DNA of 26,207 bases from an uncultured Lachnospiraceae bacterium. Lineage in GTDB: Bacteria > Bacillota > Clostridia > Lachnospirales > Lachnospiraceae. The notes under the pieces are model-generated. The model ran no database searches, was not told the DNA's origin, and saw nothing but the letters and a program-made list of their open reading frames with translations. Location of the stretch: positions 1-26,207 of the forward strand of contig CAJUNR010000052.1 in the NCBI GenBank assembly GCA_910587765.1, in the 5' to 3' direction. The stretch's first letter is position 1, and each line of letters begins with the position of its first letter. A program made the position numbers and the translations under genes. Shown in pieces: positions 14,028-21,127 of the stretch.

Positions 14028-15221
14028 CTACGCGTCCGCGAAAGCACGCTCCAGCTTCTCCGTCATACAGTCTACATCCTCTTTCGTAATCACCAGCGGC
14101 GGGACGAACCGCAGCACATTGCCGCCGGCGGTAATCACGATCAACCCGTTCTCAAGCGCGCGGTCCACAATCTCTCCCGCCGGCCTGCCGGTAACCTCCA
14201 ACCCCTGCATCAGTCCTTTTCCACGGCGCTCCTTCAGAAAATCGTATTTTTCCACCAGATGATCCAGCTTCTCCGTCAGATACGCGCCCACCGTGCGCAC
14301 ATTCTCCAGAATATGCTCCTTTTCATACAGGTCAAACACCTTGCTGACCGCCGCACAGACGAACGGATTGCCGCCGTAGGTCGTGCCGTGATCTCCGGGT
14401 CCCAGGGAACCCGCAGCCGCTTTTTCTCCCAGAACAAAGGCCCCCACCGGCACGCCGCAGCCGATGGCCTTCGCGCAGGTCATGATATCCGGCTCTACGC
14501 CGTACTCCTGCCAGGCGAACATGTATCCGGTCCGGCCCATGCCGCACTGGATCTCATCCAGAATCAGCAGCAGATCATGCTCCTCGCACAGCGCCTTGAC
14601 GCCCTTCAGGAAATCTTCCTCCGCCGGATAGATGCCGCCCTCACCCTGAACCGTCTCCAGAATGACCGCGCAGGTCTTCTCCGTAACCAGCGCCTTCACG
14701 CTCTCCAGATCGTTGTATTCTGCAAAACGCACTCCGGGAAGCAGCGGCCTGAACGGAATCTGATATTTCTCGTTGCCGGTAACCGACAGCGCGCCGAGAC
14801 TCCTTCCGTGGAACGAATGGTTCATGGCGATGATCTCGTGATCCGCCTTCCCGTCCCGTGCATACGCATATTTTTTCGCCGCTTTTATGGCGCCCTCAAT
14901 CGCCTCGGTCCCGCTGTTGGTGAAAAAAACCTTCGACAGGCCGCTGGCTTTCACCACCTTCTGCGCCGCCTCCATCATCGGCACCGTATAATACAGGTTG
15001 GAAATATGGGTCAGCCTGTCAATCTGATCCTTCAGCGCCTGCGTATACTCCCTGTTGTTGTATCCCAGCGACTGCACGGCGATTCCCGCCGCAAAATCCA
15101 GATATTCCTTCCCGTCCACGTCGTACAGATATACGCCTTCTCCATGATCAAATACGATCGGATAGCGGTTATAAGTGTGCAGAACCGCCTCCTCGGCTTT
15201 CTCGATATAATTATTGTTCAT
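14028..15221 (-). CDS. argD: Acetylornithine aminotransferase
   Basis: A 397-residue class III PLP-dependent aminotransferase. It converts N-acetylglutamate semialdehyde and glutamate to N-acetylornithine and 2-oxoglutarate. Recognisable sites are the TNSGTEAIEGAIK cofactor-phosphate loop (about 101-113), the FHGRSLGALS segment, the PLP-ring Asp in ILDEIQCGMGRTG (about 220-232) and the Schiff-base Lys251 in TCAKAIGCGVPVGA. The start MNNNYIEKAEEAVL at 15219-15221 overlaps the end of argB by 11 bases and follows GGAGGAG. The open frame upstream to 15368 is the argB shadow. The order argC-argJ-argB-argD is the usual Firmicute cluster. Confidence 0.96.
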   Translation of the reverse strand: MNNNYIEKAEEAVLHTYNRYPIVFDHGEGVYLYDVDGKEYLDFAAGIAVQSLGYNNREYTQALKDQIDRLTHISNLYYTVPMMEAAQKVVKASGLSKVFFTNSGTEAIEGAIKAAKKYAYARDGKADHEIIAMNHSFHGRSLGALSVTGNEKYQIPFRPLLPGVRFAEYNDLESVKALVTEKTCAVILETVQGEGGIYPAEEDFLKGVKALCEEHDLLLILDEIQCGMGRTGYMFAWQEYGVEPDIMTCAKAIGCGVPVGAFVLGEKAAAGSLGPGDHGTTYGGNPFVCAAVSKVFDLYEKEHILENVRTVGAYLTEKLDHLVEKYDFLKERRGKGLMQGLEVTGRPAGEIVDRALENGLIVITAGGNVLRFVPPLVITKEDVDCMTEKLERAFADA

Positions 15222-16110
15222 AGTGAAATTTCTCCTCCGTGTCTCCCAGAATCGCCGTACCGATACCCTTGTTGGAAAATACCTCCAGCAGGATACTGTG
15301 CATGATCCGTCCGTCCATGATATGGACTCTGGACACGCCTGCCTCGATGGCCTCGATACAGTTCTCAAGCTTGGGCAGCATCCCGCCGCCGATGGTGCCG
15401 CCTTTCAACAGTTCCCTCGCCTCGCTGACCGTGATTTCCGAGATCAGAGAAGCCTTGTCGTCGAAATCCCGGTAAACGCCCTCGATGTCCGTCAGAAACG
15501 CCAGCTTCTCCGCCTTCACGGCTCTGGCAATGGCGCACGCGGCGTCGTCCGCATTGATATTATACGTATTGAAATGCTCGTCCAGCCCCACCGGACAGAC
15601 AATCGGCAGGAAATCCTTCTCCAGAAGATCATAGAGAATCTTGGGGGTTACCCCCGTGATCTCCCCCACATAACCGATGTCCTGTCCGTCGGAATATTTC
15701 TTCTCCACCTTCAAAAGCCCGCCGTCCTTGCCGCTGATGCCGACAGCCTTGACGCCCAGCTCCTGCACCATCGTCACAAGTCCCTTGTTCACCCGGCCGA
15801 GCACCATCTCCGCGATCTCCATCGTATCCTCGTCCGTCACGCGCAGGCCGTTCACAAAACGGGGCTCCATCCCCACTTTACCGACCCATCTGCTGATCTC
15901 TTTTCCGCCGCCGTGAACGATGATGGGCTTGAAGCCTACCAGTTTCAGAAGCGTCACGTCGCTGATGACGCTCTTTTTCAAAGTCTCGTCCACCATGGCG
16001 CTGCCGCCGTATTTGACGACGATGATCTTGCGGTTAAACCTCTGAATATACGGAAGCGCCTCCACCAGAACGGCAGCTTTCTCCAGATACTTCTCTGTGT
16101 CCTCTCTCAT
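15211..16110 (-). CDS. argB: Acetylglutamate kinase
   Basis: A 299-residue amino-acid kinase that phosphorylates N-acetylglutamate, the second step of the acetylated ornithine pathway. Visible are VVKYGGSAM near residue 33 (ATP), the IIVHGGGKEIS loop (acetylglutamate site), GISGKDGG, and the C-terminal SRVHIMDGRIMHSILLEVF. The N-terminal extension before the kinase core (about 30 residues, ending ALPYIQRF) is the helix found in hexameric, arginine-inhibited enzymes, so feedback inhibition by arginine is likely. The ATG at 16108-16110 has GAGGAG about nine bases upstream. It is spaced about 140 bases from argJ and overlaps argD. Confidence 0.97.
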   Translation of the reverse strand: MREDTEKYLEKAAVLVEALPYIQRFNRKIIVVKYGGSAMVDETLKKSVISDVTLLKLVGFKPIIVHGGGKEISRWVGKVGMEPRFVNGLRVTDEDTMEIAEMVLGRVNKGLVTMVQELGVKAVGISGKDGGLLKVEKKYSDGQDIGYVGEITGVTPKILYDLLEKDFLPIVCPVGLDEHFNTYNINADDAACAIARAVKAEKLAFLTDIEGVYRDFDDKASLISEITVSEARELLKGGTIGGGMLPKLENCIEAIEAGVSRVHIMDGRIMHSILLEVFSNKGIGTAILGDTEEKFHYEQ

Positions 16111-16164
16111 AACCTCTCACTCCTCTTTTCTCTCCTCCAAAACCGCTCTGCCGGCCCCGTGTCA

Positions 16165-16201
16165 GGCGGACGGGATCCAGGATCTTCGCCAAAGGTCCGC
16201 C
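16165..16201 (-). other. Intercistronic inverted repeat between argJ and argB
   Basis: GGCGGAC (16165-16171) and GTCCGCC (16195-16201) pair over seven bases, with a smaller GATCC/GGATC pairing inside. The rest of the 138-base gap holds a 10-base direct repeat, CCCGCGGCCG, at 16200-16209 and 16236-16245. No gene is visible in the gap. The hairpin has no U-tract, so a processing or stability role is as likely as termination. Confidence 0.35.
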
Positions 16202-16248
16202 CGCGGCCGCCCGGCTCACTGTCTGCCAAAATCAGCCCGCGGCCGTTC

Positions 16249-17475
16249 TCAGCTCCGGTAGTCCGCATTAATATTCACGTACTCATGGGTCAGATCGCAG
16301 CCCCAGGCCGTAGCGGACGCCTCCCCCATCTTGATATCCGCAACGGCGGTCACATACTCCTCGGACAATATTTTTGTTGCCAGCTCTTCGCTGTAGCCGG
16401 TGGAAACGCCGTTCTCAATGATTTTCAGCCTGCCGGCCGCACTCTCGAAATACAGGTCCACCCTTTCCGGATCGAACTGCGCGCCGGAATAGCCCATGGC
16501 GCAGAGAATCCGTCCCCAGTTCGCGTCATGCCCGTAGATCGCCGCTTTGGTCAGGCTGGAGGTGATCACGGATTTGCTCAGCGTCACCGCCTGTTCCCTG
16601 CTCTCGGCCCCGATCACCTTCACCTCAAAGAGGCAGGTCGCTCCCTCTCCATCGCCCGCGATTTTCTTCGCCAGCTCGGTATTAACATAATGAAGCGCTT
16701 CCTTAAAAACGGCGTAATTCTCGTCCTCCTGCACGATCAGCGGGTTCTCTGCCATGCCGTTCGCGAGCAGAAGCACCGTATCGTTGGTAGACGTATCCCC
16801 GTCCACCGAAACCATATTGTAGGTATCCCGGACGTCGTCCGAGAGCGCCTTCTGCAGCAGCTCCTTCGTGATCGCCGCATCCGTAGTGACGAAGCCAAGC
16901 ATCGTGCACATATTGGGATGAATCATGCCGGAACCCTTACACATCCCTCCGACCGTCACCGTCTTTCCGCCGATCTTCACCTGGGCCGCCGCGTATTTGG
17001 GTTTCGTGTCCGTCGTCATGATGGCTTTCGCCGCCTCCAGCCCCGCTTCCGCCGTATCCGCTTTCGCGCCTGCCAGAAGCGCGACTCCGTCCTTGATCCG
17101 CCCGATCGGAAGCTGCATCCCGATCACACCGGTAGAAGCCACCAGCACGGAAGACGCCGGGATCCCCAGCAGACGCTCCGCCGCCTGCGCCGTCTGCTCG
17201 CAGTAACCGTATCCTTCCGCTCCCGTGCAGGCGTTGGCAATGCCGGAATTGATCACCACCGCCTGTACGGACGGAGAGTGCTTCACAATCTCCTGATCCC
17301 ACTTCACCGGCGCAGCCTTGACCACATTGGTCGTGAAGGTTCCCGCCGCCGCGCAGGGAACCGGGCTGTAGATCAGCGCCATATCCTTCCGGTCCTTATA
17401 TTTGATCCGCGCCTCCGCCGCCGCTGCTTCGAAGCCTTTCGCTGCCGTCACACCGCCGTCAATTTTTTTAATCAT
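16249..17475 (-). CDS. argJ: Bifunctional ornithine acetyltransferase / N-acetylglutamate synthase
   Basis: A 408-residue ArgJ. It transfers acetyl from N-acetylornithine to glutamate (and in bifunctional forms from acetyl-CoA), recycling the acetyl group. ArgJ self-cleaves into two chains before a threonine nucleophile. Here that is Thr191 in PNMCTMLGF, so the residue before the cut is Cys190, where Ala is more usual. Other family segments are VASTGVIGMQLPIGRI, KGSGMIHP, the SVDGDTSTNDTV stretch and the C-terminal ending in EYVNINADYRS. The start MIKKIDGGVTAAKGF at 17473-17475 has GGAGG five bases upstream; an in-frame GTG seven codons earlier is less likely. It starts 20 bases after the GNAT stop. 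Confidence 0.97.
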   Translation of the reverse strand: MIKKIDGGVTAAKGFEAAAAEARIKYKDRKDMALIYSPVPCAAAGTFTTNVVKAAPVKWDQEIVKHSPSVQAVVINSGIANACTGAEGYGYCEQTAQAAERLLGIPASSVLVASTGVIGMQLPIGRIKDGVALLAGAKADTAEAGLEAAKAIMTTDTKPKYAAAQVKIGGKTVTVGGMCKGSGMIHPNMCTMLGFVTTDAAITKELLQKALSDDVRDTYNMVSVDGDTSTNDTVLLLANGMAENPLIVQEDENYAVFKEALHYVNTELAKKIAGDGEGATCLFEVKVIGAESREQAVTLSKSVITSSLTKAAIYGHDANWGRILCAMGYSGAQFDPERVDLYFESAAGRLKIIENGVSTGYSEELATKILSEEYVTAVADIKMGEASATAWGCDLTHEYVNINADYRS

Positions 17476-17495
17476 CCCGTCCTCCTTTTCTCTCA

Positions 17496-17948
17496 CTAGC
17501 CTTCTTCTATAAATGCCGTAATGTTCGCCTCGTTCAACGTAAAATCATAATAGTTCAGATCCTGCCTCCTGGTCCACCCGATCTTGTTCCAGAACGCGTT
17601 GCCGATGTCGTTTTTTGTAAACGCGATCAGACTGACTTTATTAATCTCCTCCTGTTTCAGAGCCTCCATGCAGGCTACCACCATGGCCTTGCCCACGCCC
17701 TGCCTCCGGTAACCGTTCCTCACGCAGACATGGTACAGGCAGCCTCTCCTCCCGTCATGGCCGCAGAGAATCGCGCCGATCAGCGTATCGTTCTCCCATG
17801 CCGTAACGCTGGTCGTCGGATTTCTTCGCAGAAAACGGGCCACGCCTTCCCTGGAATCATCCATACTCCGGATCCCGAACCCGCGGATCGTCTTCCAGAG
17901 ACCGTATACTTTCTCATAATCTTCAATCGTCATTACCCGAATATCCAT
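17496..17948 (-). CDS. GNAT-family N-acetyltransferase in the arginine operon
   Basis: A 150-residue single-domain GNAT protein. The acetyl-CoA pyrophosphate loop is visible as NGYRRQGVGKAMV (about residues 78-90), preceded by the strand CLYHVCV. The typical C-terminal strand pair (VSLIAFTKNDIGNAFWNKIGW) follows, with the bulged FWNKIGW motif. It lies inside the arg operon between argC and argJ, so it may supply acetylglutamate (an ArgA-like starting reaction) or modify another product. The fold alone does not show the substrate. The ATG at 17946-17948 is only weakly preceded by a GGGTG ribosome binding site. About 200 bases of mostly repetitive sequence separate it from argC. Confidence 0.85.
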   Translation of the reverse strand: MDIRVMTIEDYEKVYGLWKTIRGFGIRSMDDSREGVARFLRRNPTTSVTAWENDTLIGAILCGHDGRRGCLYHVCVRNGYRRQGVGKAMVVACMEALKQEEINKVSLIAFTKNDIGNAFWNKIGWTRRQDLNYYDFTLNEANITAFIEEG

Positions 17949-17950
17949 AA

Positions 17951-18097
17951 TCTGTGTTCACCCGTAACCTTTCACCCGTTCCATTGTCGTCTTCTGTCAT
18001 CCCGCGCCGGTTGTTTCACCTGTTTCATTACAGCTTTTGTCCGTCCGCACCGGCTGTTTCACCCGCTTCATGACCTCTTTCTGTCCGTCCGCGCCGG
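17951..18097 (-). repeat. Imperfect tandem repeat, period 43-44 bases, between argC and the GNAT gene
   Basis: The block TTTCACC begins at 17970, 18014 and 18057. Each copy is followed by a YG-TTCAT-like block and a TCTTYTGTC-like block. The block CGCRCCGG begins at 18003, 18046 and 18090. Copies 2 and 3 are the most alike and both end in TGTCCGTCCGC. The remaining bases up to the argC stop (18098-18145) contain no gene. It lies within a transcribed operon. Confidence 0.75.
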
Positions 18098-18145
18098 CCG
18101 TGAGAAAACCGGAGGAAGTCCCTGCGCACGTCTGCCGCAGAGCTT

Positions 18146-19186
18146 CTACGGAAACAGCGGCGCTGCCCGCAGTCCTTCCGTCTCGTCAAGTCCGAACAGC
18201 AGATTCATATTCTGCACCGCCTGTCCGGCCGCCCCTTTCACCAGATTGTCCATCGCTCCCATCATAATGATACGCTTCGTTCTCGGGTCAATCTTGAAGT
18301 TCACATCGACAAAATTGCTGCCTTCCACCCAGCGGGTCTGAGGACATACATCCTTTTCCAGAACGCGGACAAAAAATTCCTTCTTATAATAATGGTCATA
18401 CACCACCTTCACCTCTTCGTAAGAAACCTCTTTCCGCAAAGACGCATAGGCCGTCACCAAAATCCCCCGCTGCATGGGCACCAGATGGGGAGTGAAATTG
18501 ATGAGCACCGGCTCTCCCGCCGCCAGCGAAAGCTGCTCCTCGATCTCCGGCGTATGCCGGTGGCCCGCCACCCCGTAAGCCTTGATATTTTCGTTGACCT
18601 CGCAGAACAGATTGTCCACCTTCGCCCCGCGCCCCGCGCCGGAAGTGCCGGACTTGGCGTCGATGATGATCGTGCCCGGATCGATCAGCCCTTCCCGGAC
18701 GAGAGGATAGACCGAGAGGAAACTGCAGGTGGGATAGCATCCCGGATTGGCGACCAGCCTCGCCTTTTTCACCGCTTCCCGGTTGATCTCACACAGGCCG
18801 TAAACCGCTTCTTCGAGAAACTGCGGCGCCTTATGTTCGATCCCGTACCATTTCTCATAAACCTCTACGTCCTTGATCCGGAAATCCGCACTGAGATCAA
18901 TCATCTTTACCTTATGTAAAATATCTTCATTTACGAGAGACGCGCACAGACCCTGAGGCGTTGCCGTGAAGATCACATCCACCTGCTCCGCCATCGCCTC
19001 CATATTGTCATCCAGGCAGACGTCATCCACCAGCCGGAACATATTCTGATAGATATCCGCATAGTTTCGGTCCACATAGCTTCTGGAGCCGTACCACACA
19101 ATTTCTGCTTCCTTATGCCCCAGAAGCAGTCTGACCAGCTCCGCTCCCGCATAACCCGTCGCTCCGATAATTCCTGCTCTGATCAT
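18146..19186 (-). CDS. argC: N-acetyl-gamma-glutamyl-phosphate reductase
   Basis: A 346-residue type 1 ArgC. It reduces N-acetylglutamyl phosphate to the semialdehyde with NADPH. The N-terminal Rossmann motif is GIIGATGYAGAELVRLL (residues 5-21). The catalytic cysteine is Cys150 in ANPGCYPTCSFL, followed by the SGTSGAGRGAK loop and the active-site His segment AGHRHTPEIEEQL. The start at 19184-19186 follows GGTGGAG and places the Rossmann motif at residue 5. The open frame continues 36 Arg-rich codons upstream, but those begin inside the promoter and are not transcribed from it. It is the first gene of the arg operon and is divergent from argG. Confidence 0.96.
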   Translation of the reverse strand: MIRAGIIGATGYAGAELVRLLLGHKEAEIVWYGSRSYVDRNYADIYQNMFRLVDDVCLDDNMEAMAEQVDVIFTATPQGLCASLVNEDILHKVKMIDLSADFRIKDVEVYEKWYGIEHKAPQFLEEAVYGLCEINREAVKKARLVANPGCYPTCSFLSVYPLVREGLIDPGTIIIDAKSGTSGAGRGAKVDNLFCEVNENIKAYGVAGHRHTPEIEEQLSLAAGEPVLINFTPHLVPMQRGILVTAYASLRKEVSYEEVKVVYDHYYKKEFFVRVLEKDVCPQTRWVEGSNFVDVNFKIDPRTKRIIMMGAMDNLVKGAAGQAVQNMNLLFGLDETEGLRAAPLFP

Positions 19187-19277
19187 CTTCTCCACCTCTT
19201 CTTCCTTGGAAAATAACTGTTCTTTATCATATAACAAATCCCCCCGCCGTGCAAGTGCTTTTCGCCGTCGGGATCTG

Positions 19278-19295
19278 ATTGCATAATTATACATT
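19278..19295. promoter_or_regulatory. ARG box 1 (ArgR/AhrC operator), perfect consensus match
   Basis: The sequence ATTGCATAATTATACATT matches the 18-bp ARG-box consensus WNTGNATWWWWATNCANW at every position. It covers the -10 hexamer of the argC promoter. A second, degenerate box (TTCAT-TTTATGCA, one mismatch and one base shorter) follows at 19298-19315 over the -35, with a gap of two to three bases. Such paired spacing is typical of an ArgR hexamer binding site. Confidence 0.75.
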
Positions 19296-19314
19296 ATATA
19301 TTCATTTTATGCAA
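19286..19314 (-). promoter_or_regulatory. Sigma-A promoter of the argC operon
   Basis: On the minus strand TTGCAT (-35, plus bases 19309-19314) and TATAAT (-10, 19286-19291) are separated by exactly 17 bases. Transcription would start near 19279, leaving a leader of about 93 bases before argC. Both hexamers are inside ARG-box-like sequence, which predicts repression by arginine. Confidence 0.8.
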
Positions 19315-19330
19315 CTATTTTTATAAAATT

Positions 19331-19356
19331 AATGAATATATGTATATTATTTCACT
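19331..19356. promoter_or_regulatory. ARG box region upstream of argG
   Basis: Two overlapping ARG-box-like sequences are present: 19331-19348 (two mismatches to the consensus) and 19339-19356 (TATGTATATTATTTCACT, one mismatch). They abut the -35 of the argG promoter. ArgR/AhrC binding here is inferred from the consensus. Confidence 0.6.
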
Positions 19357-19384
19357 TGCAATCTATACAAACTTGTTGTATAGT
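19356..19384 (+). promoter_or_regulatory. Sigma-A promoter of argG
   Basis: TTGCAA (-35, 19356-19361) and TATAGT (-10, 19379-19384) are separated by exactly 17 bases. The leader to the argG ATG is about 45 bases. Confidence 0.8.
19363..19383. promoter_or_regulatory. Perfect 8-bp dyad inside the argG promoter
   Basis: CTATACAA (19363-19370) and TTGTATAG (19376-19383) are exact inverted repeats around the five bases ACTTG. The dyad fills the spacer and the -10 hexamer of the argG promoter. It does not match the ARG box, so it may be the operator of a second regulator. Confidence 0.5.
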
Positions 19385-19436
19385 AGAATGCAGTGAAAAA
19401 GAACACCATTTCAAAGAATAAAAGAGGAGAATACGT

Positions 19437-20663
19437 ATGAAAGAAAAAGTAGTTCTGGCTTATTCCGGCGGACTCGATACCACCGCCATCATTCCGTGGC
19501 TGAAAGAGAATTTTGATTATGAAGTGATCTGCTGCTGCATCGACTGCGGTCAGGGAAACGAACTGGACGGCCTGGAAGAGCGCGCAAAACTCTCCGGAGC
19601 GGCAAAGCTGTACATTAAAGACATTGTGGACGAATTTGCGGAGGAATACATCATGCCCTGCGTACAGGCGGGCGCCGTCTATGAGCATAAATATCTGCTG
19701 GGCACCTCCATGGCCCGTCCGGCCATCGCCAAAAGACTGGTGGAGATCGCGAGAAAAGAAGGCGCTTCCGCCGTCTGTCACGGCGCAACCGGCAAGGGCA
19801 ACGACCAGATCCGTTTTGAACTCGGTATCAAGGCGCTGGCTCCGGACCTGAAGATCATCGCCCCCTGGCGGATGACCGACGTCTGGACGATGAACTCCAG
19901 AGAGGACGAGATCGAATACTGCAAAAATCACGGCATCAACCTTCCCTTTGATCACAGCCACAGCTACAGCCGCGACCGGAATCTGTGGCATATCAGCCAC
20001 GAGGGACTGGAACTCGAGGATCCGGCGAACGAGCCGAACTACGATCATATGCTGGTGCTCGGCGTCACTCCCGAAAAGGCTCCCGATGAAGGCGAATATG
20101 TCACCATGACCTTTGAAAAAGGCATCCCGACTTCCGTAAACGGTGAGAAGATGAAGGTCGCCGACATCATCCGCAAACTGAACGAGCTGGGCGGCAGACA
20201 CGGCATCGGTATCGTGGATATCGTGGAAAACCGCGTCGTCGGCATGAAATCCCGCGGCGTCTATGAGACTCCCGGCGGAACGATCCTCATGGAGGCGCAT
20301 GATCAGCTCGAAGAACTGGTTCTCGACCGCGCCACTATGGAGACGAAGAAAGACATGGGCAACAAGATGGCGCAGATCGTCTACGAGGGCAAATGGTTCA
20401 CGCCTCTGCGCGAAGCCGTACAGGCTTTCGTGGCCAGCACGCAGCAGTATGTAACCGGAGAAGTGAAGTTTCGGCTCTACAAGGGCAACATCATCAAGGC
20501 AGGGACCACCTCCCCCTACAGCCTGTACAGCGAATCCCTCGCTTCTTTCACGACCGGCGACCTGTATGACCACCACGACGCGAGCGGGTTTATCACGCTG
20601 TTCGGACTGCCGTTAAAAGTCCGCGCCATGAAGATGGCGCAGATGGAAAAAACGGGCAGATAA
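19437..20663 (+). CDS. argG: Argininosuccinate synthase
   Basis: A 408-residue enzyme that joins citrulline and aspartate with ATP. The ATP-binding P-loop YSGGLDTT is at residues 9-16. Further signature segments are the CHGATGKGNDQIRFE stretch (about 114-128), APWR, the SRDRNLWHISHEG region and the C-terminal LYDHHDASGFI. The ATG at 19437-19439 follows AGAGGAGA at a spacing of about eight bases. Length and motifs are complete. The usual partner argH is not adjacent: downstream lies a small unrelated gene with its own promoter. Control is probably by ArgR through the boxes upstream. Confidence 0.98.
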   Translation: MKEKVVLAYSGGLDTTAIIPWLKENFDYEVICCCIDCGQGNELDGLEERAKLSGAAKLYIKDIVDEFAEEYIMPCVQAGAVYEHKYLLGTSMARPAIAKRLVEIARKEGASAVCHGATGKGNDQIRFELGIKALAPDLKIIAPWRMTDVWTMNSREDEIEYCKNHGINLPFDHSHSYSRDRNLWHISHEGLELEDPANEPNYDHMLVLGVTPEKAPDEGEYVTMTFEKGIPTSVNGEKMKVADIIRKLNELGGRHGIGIVDIVENRVVGMKSRGVYETPGGTILMEAHDQLEELVLDRATMETKKDMGNKMAQIVYEGKWFTPLREAVQAFVASTQQYVTGEVKFRLYKGNIIKAGTTSPYSLYSESLASFTTGDLYDHHDASGFITLFGLPLKVRAMKMAQMEKTGR

Positions 20664-20674
20664 AAAGATAAGGG

Positions 20675-20702
20675 TGGAAATCTCCTGAAATTGTGGTATA
20701 CT
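20675..20702 (+). promoter_or_regulatory. Candidate promoter of the small membrane protein gene
   Basis: TGGAAA (20675-20680) and TATACT (20697-20702) are separated by 16 bases. The -35 is poor (four of six), the -10 good. The leader to the ATG at 20744 is about 35 bases. Confidence 0.4.
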
Positions 20703-20743
20703 TATTCTATTCCCGTGAATTTAGAGAAGGAGAGACAGGATCT

Positions 20744-20992
20744 ATGAGTCAGGAAAAAGTAGACCGTTATAAAGAACAGAAGAAAAACCGCAAGGCAATT
20801 CAGGCAAGGAAGAAAAGGAACGCGCTGATCACCAAAGTCTGCGCTTCCCTGGCGGCGTTGGCCCTGGTCGCCTGGCTTGGATATTCCGCCGCGGATTCTT
20901 ATCAGAAGAAACAGAACAGCGGTCCGGTAACTGCGGACATCACCGCATTGAATGATTACGTAACGTCACTGAATGCGGACGAACCGGAATGA
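20744..20992 (+). CDS. Small single-pass membrane protein of unknown function
   Basis: An 82-residue protein with a very basic N-terminal stretch (KEQKKNRKAIQARKKRN, about residues 11-27). One hydrophobic helix follows (about 29-48, KVCASLAALALVAWLGYSAA), then a short acidic C-terminal tail ending DEPE. By the positive-inside rule the basic end is cytoplasmic and the tail is outside. I do not recognise the family. The start is chosen because AGGAG and AGGA lie just upstream. The open frame extends 17 codons further, but those residues overlap the likely promoter. It has its own strong terminator and lies between argG and the recombinase gene. Confidence 0.7.
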   Translation: MSQEKVDRYKEQKKNRKAIQARKKRNALITKVCASLAALALVAWLGYSAADSYQKKQNSGPVTADITALNDYVTSLNADEPE

Positions 20993-20996
20993 CCAG

Positions 20997-21042
20997 AAAG
21001 TGCAAAGCCCTCTGAATGACGCCAAGGGCTTTGCACTTTTTT
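20997..21042 (+). terminator. Strong terminator after the small membrane protein gene
   Basis: A perfect 15-bp stem (AAAGTGCAAAGCCCT / AGGGCTTTGCACTTT) with a 13-base loop is followed by a run of T. It lies four bases after the stop codon of the small gene. The A-rich left side would let it work on the other strand too. Confidence 0.9.
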
Positions 21043-21127
21043 CTGCACTGATAATCCGTCCGCATATCATGCTTTCTTCAATGTCCGGGTCTCTGGTAAA
21101 CTGATATAAAACGAAGGAGGTTTTACC

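Noticed and set aside
15214..17499. 761-codon open frame on the plus strand across argB and argJ
   Set aside because: It runs antisense to two clear arg genes through the gap between them; its length results from G+C-biased codon use. No family motif was seen.
19187..19294. Arg-rich in-frame extension of argC that could be a leader peptide controlling the operon
   Set aside because: Its ATG (19292-19294) lies at the -10 of the argC promoter, upstream of the expected transcription start near 19279, so it would not be in the mRNA. The ArgC fold needs no such extension.
19347..20576. 409-codon minus-strand frame opposite argG
   Set aside because: Antisense shadow of argG, which has all its motifs; no start signal on the minus strand.
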